The notes below the pieces were generated by a model that was given only the letters and a program-made list of their open reading frames with translations, was not told the origin of the DNA and did no database searches. From Fistulifera solaris (lineage: Eukaryota; Bacillariophyta; Bacillariophyceae; Naviculales; Stauroneidaceae): DNA of 64,000 bases. The stretch lies in contig AP026136.1 of NCBI GenBank assembly GCA_030295235.1, positions 186,001-250,000 on the forward strand, given 5' to 3'. Position 1 is the first letter of the stretch, and each line of letters opens with the position of its first letter. Made by a program: the position numbers and the translations under genes. Below are positions 13,725 through 24,246 of the stretch, in pieces.

Positions 13725-15054
13725 ATGAGACCACTTTTGTAATCTTCACTCTTGTCTTAAGCTTGTTGAGCAGAATTCATACGCATGCTAATGAACACGA
13801 TGCTCAAAAATTGGCTCAATTCGAGGACTGGATCCGCACGAATGCATGGATCCATTCGAATGTCACTCTTTCGATATTTCCTCAAGGAAACGGCCTAAAA
13901 GTTACATCGACTCTACCAGAAAATACAAAAATTATGACCATCCCCATTGATTTGCAAATATCTCGAGACAGCATGATGAAATCGCTCCTCTCTCGCTGTA
14001 ACGATTCTTCCATTGATATGAATAGGTTCATAAAGGTTCTCAAAGATCTAAATGACGCAGAACTTATAGCTATCGGGATGGTAATTGAAAATTGTTTCTA
14101 CGAGAAATCGCATTTCTATCCATACCTATCAATCCTTTCTACCGAAACCCCTCAGCTCTTGTTTGCATGGAATCAGAAAGAGCTAGACTATCTTCACGAC
14201 GATCAACTCGTCGGGCTCGCCCTAGATACAGCTCGACGACTCGACTACGTATGGGTCAAACTTTCACAATCACAGTACCTTCCATCATCCTGTCTCTCGC
14301 TGGAATCATTTCAACGGCTCTATGCCATCACCTTGTCACATTCCATGTGGCTTCCCGACAGTGTGCTACGAATCGTACCCATGGCCGAACAAATCAATCA
14401 TGCTCCGTCCAATCAGACGAACTCCATTTTTCTGCTTTTCACGTTCACAATGAAAGCGATGGATCCATTTCAGTATTTTTGGATCGACTGGTAGAAGAAG
14501 GAGAGCAGATTTACGAGGAGTACGACCGATTGGATAATTCCTGGCACTTACTCCAATTTGGCTTTGTTGCCGAGGAAAATCCTTATCATTGTGTTGTTCT
14601 TCACTTGATACCTGCGGACGTCCATTGGGATGGTACTGCTTGTGTGCGTCAAGACAATACATACATCCCGGACCAGCATGTCGATCTGCTGATTGCGCGA
14701 TATACGGATAATCCTCAATGCTTGGAACGAATCCGTTCCCTTGACGCACGAGGCATTCAAGAAAGTTGCTCGACTACAGCGATTGCCCGTACCGACCAGA
14801 CTACTGTTCCTGCTTTGGACGAAATGTTGATAAGAAATGCGGCGCGACGAGATTCTCGGAGTGATCCTTCTTTAATGGAAAGCTTGAAACAGCAACTGGA
14901 ACATATCGAGAAGGGTTGGTCCGTGGTCGAGGCAGATGTCAACCCCAAACGACTGGCTCTAGCGATACGATTTCGACTTGAAGACGCCAAACTGGTTCTG
15001 AAATTGGCAAAGAGAGATATCGGCGACGAACGAATAACAACGGACGAGCTTTAA
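13725..15054 (+). CDS. SET-domain protein (SETD3/Rubisco-LSMT-like) with N-terminal signal peptide
   Basis: The likely start is MRPLFVIFTLVLSLL... at 13,725, an excellent signal peptide if one T is restored in the run near 13,735; an upstream in-frame ATG lies at 13,684. The body matches the SETD3/RLSMT type: a leading LAQFEDWIRTNAW segment and NGLKVTSTLPENTKIMTIP (the split SET N-part). A helical insert follows (HFYPYLSILS). The AdoMet/catalytic core is VPMAEQINHAPSN (the NH motif) and, after a frame change near 14,400-14,440, GEQIYEEYDRLDNSWHLLQFGF (the Tyr and N..LL..YGF elements). A C-terminal helical LSMT substrate-binding-like domain ends at 15,054. Length is about 440 aa, normal. Members methylate Lys or His on non-histone proteins. 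An ER or plastid-directed copy is plausible here; the substrate is unknown. Confidence 0.8.
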
Positions 15055-15163
15055 CTCATATGATATATACATGACTCTACGATCAACACACCATTTATTC
15101 AAGTATTTTATTTAGTTTGCGAGCGAGACGCTTTTCCGCTCGAAGAAGACGCCCCAAGAAGTA

Positions 15164-15690
15164 TTAATCATCTTCATCATCCTCGTCAATCAGTGAATCA
15201 TCATGCTCAGCACGAAACTTTCGAACTAGCTCCATTTCATTGTAGTGTCGTTTCCTATGTTCCTTAAATTCCATCGCCTTCATTTCCTTTTTTTCGTTCC
15301 TCCTCCACATCCGAGTGATCGGATGTGTGCGATGGACTACTCGGAAAAGCCTCTCGCACCGCCGCCACACTATCTAATCGCGTCTGCAAGGTATCCCAAC
15401 TAATGCTCTCTTTTTTGCGTCGCGGGTGACTTGGGGCGACGCGAGTCGTCGCTTTCGGCACCCGAATCGTAATGCATGTACGGAGTATTTGGTTCTTCAA
15501 TTTTCATTCGCGTACCGCGCAGGAGATCGTGCTCTTCGATAGCTGCTTCATCCCATTTTAAATGCCGGTCTTTGTTGTTGTGTGTCGTTTTCTTTTTCCG
15601 CAAGGCGGGCTTGGCCCGGCGATGTTGGCCTTCACCGATCTCTCGGGCACTCGGTTTGCGATCGTCCTCTGATGATTCCGAGTCGCTCAT
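15164..15690 (-). CDS. Protein phosphatase inhibitor 2 (IPP-2/PPP1R2-like)
   Basis: Small disordered regulator of protein phosphatase 1. It starts at MSDSESSEDD (15,690). The family signatures are HLKWDEAAIEEHD (the KLxWDE-type box), RGTRMKIEEPNTPYMHYDSG (PP1-binding/phospho-Thr region) and SISWDTLQTRL. The C-terminal HRKRHYNEMELVRKFR helix covers the PP1 active site in the family, and is followed by an acidic end, DEDDEDD. Length is about 175 aa, normal. The frame changes twice, both at A-runs (AAAAAA about 15,413 and AAAAAAA about 15,290). Confidence 0.9.
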
Positions 15691-16141
15691 TGTAATCAGT
15701 TCTATAATACTACGTCGTGGCACCTCGTGCCTGTTCGTTCTATCAAATAATCAAATGGCTTGTGCTCACGGTGCTTCGGTTGTCTTGTATCTTCTAAGGT
15801 GTCACGATCGCACACGCGAGAAGCGTTTGTTTTGAGAATAAACGCAATAAAAGCGCCACCGTGATGGCTGGACCTGCCCGCCAGCCGTTTGAATGCCTGA
15901 AGATGCACTATCAGCAAAGCAGTAGGCGCCCTTTATCCACAATGCAGTGCCGATGCGATTGAATAGCCACTGACACTGACGGGATCGTGAATGTAGAACG
16001 AATGCATTCGAACCAAAAAGCTCGAGCCGCAAAAATGCTTGAGCTCATTATAACACCAAAACCGGTTGAGTTATTTTGTATTCTCATTCATTTGAAAGAC
16101 CATAATTTCTTTTAGCTTTGATTACTGTCTCAAGAAAAATA
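15691..16141. promoter_or_regulatory. Divergent promoter region IPP-2 / MsrA
   Basis: No gene seen. The 450-bp gap separates two divergently transcribed genes and must contain both promoters. No specific element was recognised. Confidence 0.35.
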
Positions 16142-16869
16142 ATGGTGGCGATTTCGAACAAACTCGCTTTGGGTGCTGGTAAGAAATTCAAAACAAGTAG
16201 TTGTGCTGCTTTCGTTTGTGTGCTCACAACAAGCTTTTCGCTTTGTCTCTTACCTTCTATCAGGTTGCTATTGGGGTACAGAGAAGTTCATTGTCAAGGA
16301 CTTTCAGAAGAAATTTCCAGGATCAGTAAAGGATGCGAAAGTTGGATTCATGTCTCCCGATCCAAATGCCATGGCGAACCCCTCCTACCGTCAGGTAAGT
16401 TCACGTTCACAAAATATCTTTCATCCTTCATTATCTTGTTCAAGCATACAAATCTCAACTTTGTTCCAAGGTATGCTCCGGAACCACGGGACACGTGGAA
16501 GTTTTGTGGGTGGAATTGAATGATCCATCGACGACATTCGAGCCCCTCATTCGTTTCTTTTTTCAATTCCACGATCCGACGACCAAAGATCGTCAAGGCA
16601 ACGATACGGGGTCGCAGTACGGATCGGCCATTTTCTGTGAAGATGACGCACAAAAGGCCATTGCACAAAAGGTCAAAGCGGAAGTACAGCAGTTGTTGGA
16701 TGCGGGAAAAATCAACAGCTATGCCAAGAAGCAAGTCGAAACGATTGTTGTGGATATGAATCCGTTTTATCCGGCACATGAAGAGCATCAGCAGTATTTG
16801 GAAAAGAATCCTTCGGGATACTGCAATCATTATTATCGATTCAAGGAGTGGCCAATTGCTTTGAATTGA
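16142..16869 (+). CDS. Peptide methionine sulfoxide reductase A (MsrA)
   Basis: Repairs oxidised methionine (S-sulfoxide) in proteins, using thioredoxin. Three exons: 16,142-16,178, 16,264-16,394 and 16,471-16,869, all with GTAAG donors and CAG/AAG acceptors and no frame break. Exon 1 joins exon 2 to form the active site GAGCYWGTEKF, where the family's usual GCFWG has Tyr for Phe; the Cys is the nucleophile. Next come SYRQVCSGTTGHVEVLWVE, then FFQFHDPTTKDRQGNDTGSQ with the family's FW..HDPT and D.G.QYRS-type box (here GSQYGSAIF, with Gly where Arg is usual). Finally there is FYPAHEEHQQYL and GYCNHYYRF, whose Cys may be the resolving residue. Length is about 188 aa. No targeting peptide is evident, so it is probably cytosolic. 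Confidence 0.95.
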
Positions 16870-17021
16870 AATGATATCCAACGTGATCAGCGAAACCAAG
16901 GGTGTTGCATCGTAATGTAATTGTTAAACATGGACCAGACTAGTGAAAAATCATAGCAAGATTATATTTAAATGATACAAAGTAAATTTCACAGGGAAAA
17001 AGTTTGGTGTGGCGTGTTGGC

Positions 17022-18383
17022 TTAGCAGATCCCGGGCTTGTTCAGCAATTGCGTACTAAGTGACTGAAACTGTGTTCCATCGTCAGCAAAACACACAGAA
17101 AGAACTGTATAGGCTACTGCGGTCAATGCTGTCACTTTTAACGTGAAGACCACTATCAAGAACGGAAGTCTCAACAGGAACCAAAACAAAACGATTGTTG
17201 ATTGCTTCCACATTTCTAGAAAAAGTAATGGCAATGAGGTTCGTTGCATGGTGATCGGCTCTTCAGCATCTTCTAGCGTCAATTCTACCAGGTCGTCTTT
17301 CTTTGAGTTGATACTATTCTCCGTTTCGGCGGTAGCGTCATCTTCTGACAGTAAGAGCAGAGTCGCATCGGAAGACGTGACAAGATTGCTTACGTTACAT
17401 GTATCGGCTTCCTTCGACAAATCCAGAAATGGAGACATACTGCTTGGCGGTGCAAGTCCTTGCACTTCCTTTATTCGGCTCGATACAGTGATGGCGTGTG
17501 TCCTCTGTACATCTGATATGGTGTTTTCATCTTTCATAATAGCAGATCGCTTAACTCCGATTGCGTCCTCTGCTGATAAGTGATCGGCTAAAGCAACAGA
17601 ATCGTTCCTCTCAACCCTAGTTTTTCCTCCGTCGCTTTCACTGTAGTCCGTGTAATAAAGAGGTGATGTTGGCACTTCAGTGATTCGGTAAGGTATCTTC
17701 CGAGGGTCTTCCATTCGTGGAACTTTATCGTCAAATTCGTCGGACTGTGCTATCGTAAACAGCCTGCCCTCATCCTTTTCTGTGGAGATCGAAGTACTTG
17801 TCGCGTCAGAGCGAATGAAAGAAGTCTTGTCAACTCTGTCTTCTTTTCCTGTTTCACTGACATGAAAGCCTTCAACGCCTATTTCCTGTACCGTTAGAAA
17901 GATCGAAGTATTTATATTTTGTGGTGAATGAATGAATTTGTCTTGTTTGCGGGTAATGACGAATGGTTTGAATCCGCTGTTCTCTGTTGCAGGAATAGCA
18001 TCTGGCGGGATAGAATCTGTGTTTGAGCTTTTCTCAAGGCGATTTTCGTCTCCTTTATGGTCATCAGAGCAAGAGAACTTGACTTTTCTTTGTTTTAACC
18101 TTTGATACGACAATCTTCTAGGCGTAATCTCTTCACTCGGTTGACCAACGACCGCTTGTTTCTTAACGCTGCGTCGTCGAATAAAGCTATCTTTCGCGGC
18201 TCGAATTTCGGAAGTTCGGCTAAAATCATCGAGACATGGTCTGTACGGTTTCGAGTCGCATCTGTCCCCCGAAAGCACCAACTCGCTGATGAATGTATTG
18301 TTGCGGTTCATTAGAAGCGAATCAACATCCGATTTGTCTTTAAACGGTTGAATTGTGCTGCAATGAAATAATACGACCTGCAT
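17022..18383 (-). CDS. Hypothetical protein with C-terminal membrane tail (paralogue candidate 1)
   Basis: Intact 453-aa frame of unknown function. Residues 1-370 are polar and largely disordered (RPCLDDFSRTSEIRAAKDSF, RRLSYQRLKQRKVKFSCS). The C-terminal roughly 75 residues hold two hydrophobic stretches, TIVLFWFLLRLPFLIVVFTL and VTALTAVAYTVLSV, then QLLNKPGIC and stop. Its overall layout (long soluble N-part, W...LP plus long hydrophobic hairpin, short polar tail ending in PG-hydrophobic) matches the next gene at 18,713-20,763, which lies on the same strand. Such hairpins could anchor a protein to the ER, a lipid droplet or a plastid envelope. This is inference. Confidence 0.65.
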   Translation of the reverse strand: MQVVLFHCSTIQPFKDKSDVDSLLMNRNNTFISELVLSGDRCDSKPYRPCLDDFSRTSEIRAAKDSFIRRRSVKKQAVVGQPSEEITPRRLSYQRLKQRKVKFSCSDDHKGDENRLEKSSNTDSIPPDAIPATENSGFKPFVITRKQDKFIHSPQNINTSIFLTVQEIGVEGFHVSETGKEDRVDKTSFIRSDATSTSISTEKDEGRLFTIAQSDEFDDKVPRMEDPRKIPYRITEVPTSPLYYTDYSESDGGKTRVERNDSVALADHLSAEDAIGVKRSAIMKDENTISDVQRTHAITVSSRIKEVQGLAPPSSMSPFLDLSKEADTCNVSNLVTSSDATLLLLSEDDATAETENSINSKKDDLVELTLEDAEEPITMQRTSLPLLFLEMWKQSTIVLFWFLLRLPFLIVVFTLKVTALTAVAYTVLSVCFADDGTQFQSLSTQLLNKPGIC

Positions 18384-18712
18384 GACGGTTTCGAAATTCG
18401 AACTGCTGCCCCAAAATCGACAACAACCGATTCAAACCGTTGACCGTTAAAGTTTTACTAGTGTATTAGATTTTCCGTTATAGAGCCGTTAATGTATTGT
18501 CTCTTTCACACTTTACCTGGTTCTAGGGCTGTCGTCGATCATCCAAGAGGTTGAATCAAGAATCCTGTTAACGTTGGCTAAATAATTACAGTCTAGCCAG
18601 GCCATAAAGCAAGGACACAATATCATACGATAGAAGAATTAATAATAAATTATCTCTGATTATAGAGGTCAATGCGGTTATTTGTTCCGATCAGCAACCC
18701 ACACTCCTTTTG
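18384..18712. other. Intergenic region between the two tail-anchored-like genes
   Basis: About 330 bp between two genes on the same (minus) strand. It is AT-rich, with no gene or clear motif seen. It contains the 3' end of the upstream gene and the promoter of 17,022-18,383. Confidence 0.35.
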
Positions 18713-20763
18713 TTACATCAAACCAGGTCGACTGTACATCTCGCTATAGAGTCTTCCTATCTCGATGTCTCCATAATACATCCATATCGTTGCTAATAGG
18801 ACGATCGTGACCGATGAAACAGTTGTAGCCAATAGGATTCGTACGGGAAGTCCAATGAAGATAGTCCACAAGATTGTCTTGATCACGTCAAAAACATGCC
18901 TACAAAGAGTAACACAATATTCGCTTCTTCGGGAGGCGGCAATGGTGAAGTTTTCTTCTTTTCAATATTTTTGTTTTCCTTCTGTGGTTCAACCGTTATT
19001 GCATCTGTATTGACGCCGACATCTCGACCAAGGGCTTTCGAAGCTACTACGGGTGGAGGTAATGTGGGTTCAGTTGCTCCACTGGCCATTTGTTGCGACG
19101 CAAAGATCATCGTGGCAATCGCTGTGCAATAGTGTTCTCGAACCGTTCGGGCGGTGAGGTATATGGAGTCCAAGTCGTATTCCCTTTCATTTGCTTCCCT
19201 GTCAATATACAAGATATTCCCTAACGGTTCATCTTCCGCATTCTTGTACTCAATCCAATCCGATCCATCCGCTAGCTGATGACGGACGTTATCTTCTCCG
19301 TAGAGCGCCAACAGCGACGAATCGGCATTGATGCGAGCCACCACTTCCAGTGTCGAAGCTTTCATAGCATCGGCCGACATTTCGTACAACTTGGAGGTTT
19401 GCTGACCGGCACCGAACCACAATTCTCGTTCCGACGCCACTCCGTAGGGCCGGCGCACAATGAAGGTAGCCTTGTCGGATTCATACTCGTGCACCGTGTC
19501 TTTGGTGGCACGAATCAATGCGTCACGATCCGGGGCAAGCAATTGGTCTTGCTTGTTGCGCTTGGGATGGGGCGTCGGAACGTGACGTCTACGGGGTGAC
19601 ATGAGCAGGGGAGACGATATTTTCGGCGATAAGAATCCAATGGTCGGCCTACCCGACACTTGACCCCGGGCCAACTTGACCGCTGCCGCATCCCCTTCCC
19701 GATCCGCCATGCGCACAATGTCCTCCATACTCGGTGCTGTTCGACGTTGCAACTGCTTTACTTCATCTTGCAATTTCGCCACCTGTTTGAGAGCATCTGC
19801 TCTCTCATTCTCAGCGCGAATCAGTTCCTTTTGCATTCTTAGTTCGGGTGTTTGGGAGGTCGCCGAGTCCGTCGTCAAGGACTTGGCCACTTCTTTCATG
19901 TTTCGCAAAATCTCCATGCGATTTGCACTCGCCATAGACTTGGGTGGCTGATTTTCTTGCAGCATGTCGGGTGGTGACGGAGCGGATGTTTCCGGGGTGT
20001 CGGCCTGCGTTTCGAATGGAAACGGTGTCGCCCCGGCCTTGGTAGTAAATACTTGCTCGATAGGTGTCTCTGCGTGCTTATCCGGAAATGGCGTAGCCCC
20101 AGCGAATCGGGTATTGCCCCCGTTGACTTTACTGACATGCGGGGTTCCTTTGTTCTGGGGAAAGCTTTTTAAAGGCAGGGGTCGCTACCGGTGCCGGCGG
20201 CTCCTCGCTGAACGAGACAGCGCTCATTTTCGCCGGCGAAATGGGCAAGCTCGCTGGAGGCTGTGGAATAGGACGTGATTCCTGCGGCGCAAAGGAAACC
20301 GACGGTGTTCCTTCGGCCGGTTTATTCAACATGGGCGGGGGTGGTGGCGGCGGAGGGCGCACGGGAGGAGGCACTGCGTGACCGACTCGAAGGGTTTTCA
20401 CCCGAAAAGAAGCATCCAATCGACGCGCTAGCGTTTCTGCCTTCGGTGGAGGTCCTTCGGGGATGGTAGCCGCGGGCTGAAGTTTTTGTCGCTTTTGGGG
20501 GCGGTAGGAAAAAGATCACTATGACGGACTTCCAAACGCCCCCGCGACGGAAGTTGCGGAACGGCAAGCTGAGACCGAGCCATATTCAGGACCGAGCTTT
20601 GTTCACGCTGTTGTTGCAACAATCGAATTTGTTCTCGGCGGTAAGCAATGGCTTCATCGACCTGATTGTCGGTTGCATTACTGTCTTGCTTTGGCGTGCC
20701 TCCGGCTCGCAGTTTTTTCAGAGGCTGAGACATGGGGTGTCCTGGTGAAACCGCTGTTTGCAT
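18713..20763 (-). CDS. Hypothetical coiled-coil protein with C-terminal membrane hairpin (paralogue candidate 2)
   Basis: Function unknown, about 680 aa. It starts at MQTAVSPGHPMSQPLKKLR (20,763). It has a helix (AIAYRREQIRLLQQQREQ), a Pro-rich stretch (RPPPPPPPPMLN), two GATPFP repeats, a coiled coil (MRMQKELIRAENERADALKQ region, about 19,830-19,740) and a globular section. That section includes LWFGAGQQTSKLYEMSADAM and DWIEYKNAEDEPLGNILYID. The C-terminus has membrane segments NIVLLFVGMFF and TILWTIFIGLPVRILLATT...SVTIVLLATIWMYYG, then MYSRPGLM and stop. Frame changes occur near 20,490-20,500, 20,430, 20,160 (A-run) and 18,893 (T-run); each is flanked by coherent protein. Its tail resembles that of the neighbouring gene at 17,022. 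Confidence 0.6.
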
Positions 20764-21191
20764 GATTTCAGATCCTGAGGACAGTAAGCTATAGAAGAGA
20801 AAGAAGAGACAAAAAGATTCGATGTATTGCACAGGGTGAGAAGGAAGGTAATTGTTGCTAGCTCCTACTATACCCCTACAAAAAACATGAAGCACGCGAC
20901 CGTACTTGACTTTTGTGCCTCTTTCGCGGTGTGCTCGGTGCTCGCATCTCGCATTGGATTCCGCTCCTTTTCACAAAAAGACCAGTGTGAAAATGATGCG
21001 CACAATAAGAGCGCGCGAGAGGAGTTGTTTCATTCATTGAGTGAACCATGTAACGAACGTATCGCATCGTTACCAATTACCAAGGCGTGTATTTTACGGA
21101 GCTATGACAAACATTGAAAGATCAAACACAATGAAATAAGAAACGGCTGGGCTATCGTCTGTGCTTTGTATTGCAATAATAGATCATAAAA
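20764..21191. promoter_or_regulatory. Divergent promoter region
   Basis: A 428-bp gap between a minus-strand and a plus-strand gene. No gene or specific motif recognised. Confidence 0.3.
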
Positions 21192-24100
21192 ATGGATTAC
21201 TCTCTTTCGAACGAAAACGAAACGCAAGAAATGACGACTAACGATCAACCAGAAGTGTGGCTCGAAGCGACCCCGAGTGATCAAGCCTGGATGGAGAAAT
21301 TTGGGAGGCTCGTCCTTTTCCGAGAGGCCCACGGACATTGCAATGTTCCGAAAAGTTCCGAAGACAAAGAACTGGGAACATGGGTCGCGAATCAAAAATC
21401 CTTTCATCGAGCCGGAACGTTGCGGAAAGACCGCGAGAAGCTGTTAAACGAGATCGATTTCAGTTGGACTGCGCGCGCCAGACAGGATTACTCATCCAGT
21501 TTGACAATGCAATGGATGGAACGCTACAATCAACTCGTCGCCTTTAAAGCGAAGCATGGACATTTCCAGGTCACGAAAAATGACATTTCTTTGAAAAATT
21601 GGGTAAGTGCTCAGCGATTGTCATATAGGTCGGGCACATTGCATCAAGAACGAAAGGACTTGCTCGACCAAATCGGCTTCGTGTGGAATGCACGGAATGG
21701 ACGCCAGAAATCTGTGGCGCCGGCGCCTAAATTGGACTTGGCTTCTGTGCAAAACAATGAAGAGTCGTGGAATCAAATGTTTGCGCGATTGAAGGAATTT
21801 TACGAGCAACACGGTCACACCGATGTTCAAGCGAACTCGGATGACTTGGAACTCTTGCAATGGGTGTCATTGCAACAAAATTCTACACAAACTGGGACAT
21901 TTGAATGAAAAGTACAAAAAGGCCCTTCTCGAGATCGGATTGTCGTGGAAGCCGCAAATACTACAGGATAATGCCACCGAGAATGATCGCCAAATGTCGC
22001 CTACCCTAGAGGACGAACTATGGATGTCCCAATTTCGACTCCTACGTGAGTTTCGGCAGCAACATGGGCACACGAACGTACCGCGTACGGGTGAAACCAG
22101 TACGTTAGCTCAATGGTGGTTTGTTCAGCAGCGTCTTTTGGAGAGAGGTCGACTGTCGGAAGACAAGAAAAAGCAGTTGGCGGATCTCTTAGGAGCCGAG
22201 TCGTCGATGAAGACTACAGCGCTTAACTCAAGCAGTACATCGCGTGAACCGCAAGTCGCGTCAGTAAATGAAGGTTTGACGTCGGCGCCAGTATCCAGTC
22301 ATGCACAAGCTTCGTCAATGACAGCGGTAATAATGGGAGCAGTAGCAGAAGCAGATCCTATCAAATCAGTATTTGTAGAATCATCACCGGGATCAGTATC
22401 CAGCCATGCACAACTTTCTCCAAGGGCAGCGGCTTCGATGGAGATAGAACAAGCTCGTGGTCATGATATGGTTTCCTGCGCTGGAGACACGGGTAAGAAT
22501 TTTCCAAATGCAACAGCAACGATCAATACAGCAGACAGTTCCTCGGAAGGTCCTGTTGTTCAGCTTGCAGACCACGCTTCAAAGTCACGATGGATTGCAA
22601 ATGCGACAGCGGTAGAAGCCTCGTCGGAAGCGATGCAATCTTCCAACGTCGACAGCGACGCGCCGAGAATTATCCAAAAGTTCGCCATCGGCACGCGGAT
22701 AGAAAAGGTATTTGACGTAGACGGAGTGTTGCAGGTGTTTGGTGGAAATGTGTATTCGTTTGAACAGTTTGAAGAGGAAGACGGTACTCACACGTGGGGG
22801 TATATGATCCATTATGATGATGGCGATAAAGAGCATATGCTGGAAACGGATGTAGAAAAGAATCTGGTTGTCATAAAGAAACAAAAACGGGCAACGAAAA
22901 GTCATCAAAATCCAAAGTCGTCGAAGCGAGCGAAACGAACGAGTCCGTCTAGTAATGATGCGAATTCTGCGCCATCTGCGGAGACAACAACTCCATCTAC
23001 CACGAACGTTGCCATGGCTTCTGTTGTCCAGGACGCAGGAACAAGCAGCGTTACTACTTCCACGGGAACTTTAAAAGATCCTTCAAAGTCTAGTCCAAGT
23101 CTGGAAACAAAGAAGGCATCTAAAGAAAAAGAGACTGGATGGGTTCCTCGTGTGAAGGACGCAAGACTGTTGCGGCAATCTGGGGAAGGCACAAAGGAAT
23201 CACTAGTCGTAACCGTCGGTAAAGAGACTGTATTAGCGAATACGAAACCGATGAATGATTTAGAAAACGATAGCTCATCTTCAGAAGATGAGCCTTTGCA
23301 CTGCTGGTACGTAAACAAGCTCGGACGGGTGGAAAACAAGACAACCAAGACAATCGAAGCGATGGCGTTGATCTGGAGCAAATGTATTTGCCAGATAGTC
23401 CTGAAGTCCAGACGGACCTAACGTCCACCAACCAAGCAAAAGATATGCAACACGAGCTTGCTGACAAGGATCAGCAGTTACAATTACCGGTAGGCCAGCA
23501 AAATCATAGCGTCTCAAAGCATGTAATTCATGAGAAAGTGATACAACACGAGCTTGCTGACAAGGATCAGCAGTTACGATTACAGGTGAGCCAGCAAAAT
23601 CAAAGCGCAGCAAAGAATGCGAATCAAGAGAAAGAGATACAACACGAGTTTGTTAAAAAGGATCAGCAGTTACGATTGCAGGTGAGCCAGCAAAATCAAA
23701 GCGCAGCAAAGAATGCGAATCAAGAGAAAGAGATACAACACGAGTTTGTTGACAAGGATCAGCAGTTACAATTACCGGTAAGCCAGCTACAACAAAGTGT
23801 CGCAAAGAATGCGAGTCGAGAGAAAGTGATACAACACGAGCTTGCGGACAAGGATCAGCAGTTACGATTGTCGGTGAGCCAGCAAAATCAATGTGTCGCA
23901 AAGAACGCGAATAAAGCGAACCGGTACGAGATAGTGGATCTTGTCGATGATGATGATGATGAGGAGGAGGAGGAGTCAAAGCAGTCAACGATAGCTAATT
24001 CACGGCAAACCTCAAATGAGACGGTGAACCCTACTCAGAAGTTTCCAAAGGGTACGACAATTTCAAGAAAGTTTTTTGATCTGAGTGACAACGAACAAGA

Positions 24101-24246
24101 AAAAGTCATATGGGGGTAAAGTTATTGACTTTGTTTTCCTAGCGCAGGAGAAGAACTGGTATTACTTCATCCAGTACGACGATGGTGATACAGAGTTTAT
24201 GGACGAATGGGAAGTAGCCAAATTCTCGGCGTCGATGCGAAGATAA
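21192..24246 (+). CDS. Helicase-associated (HA) repeat plus Tudor-like protein, copy 1
   Basis: Four HA domains in a row (PF03457-type; W..L..F...HGH..VP...L..W...Q...G.L...R...L..I.F.W). They begin at WMEKFGRLVLFREAHGHCNV (about residue 32), WMERYNQLVAFKAKHGHFQV, WNQMFARLKEFYEQHGHTDV and WMSQFRLLREFRQQHGHTNV. After a Ser/Ala-rich linker comes a Tudor-like domain, GTRIEKVFDVDGVLQVFGG...YMIHYDDGDKEHML (about 22,690-22,850), then a basic KSSKRAKR nuclear-signal-like patch. Next are a five-fold 32-residue repeat and a second Tudor-like domain, FPKGTTISRKFF...WYYFIQYDDGDTEFMDEWEV, ending at 24,246. Frame changes occur near 21,880 (A-run), 23,370 and GGGGG at about 24,113. HA domains are probably nucleic-acid-binding, and DGD Tudor folds bind methylated tails. 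A chromatin or DNA-associated role is inferred. Confidence 0.8.
23448..23927 (+). repeat. Five tandem 96-bp repeats encoding a 32-residue coiled-coil unit
   Basis: The unit starts at 23,448, 23,544, 23,640, 23,736 and 23,832, each beginning CAACACGAG. The encoded unit reads HELADKDQQLRLQVSQQNQS followed by AAKNANQEKEIQ, with exact 96-bp spacing that keeps frame. Copies 2 and 3 are almost identical; copies 1, 4 and 5 have diverged, as expected from recent unequal exchange. The second paralogue (25,127-26,641) lacks this block. Confidence 0.95.
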
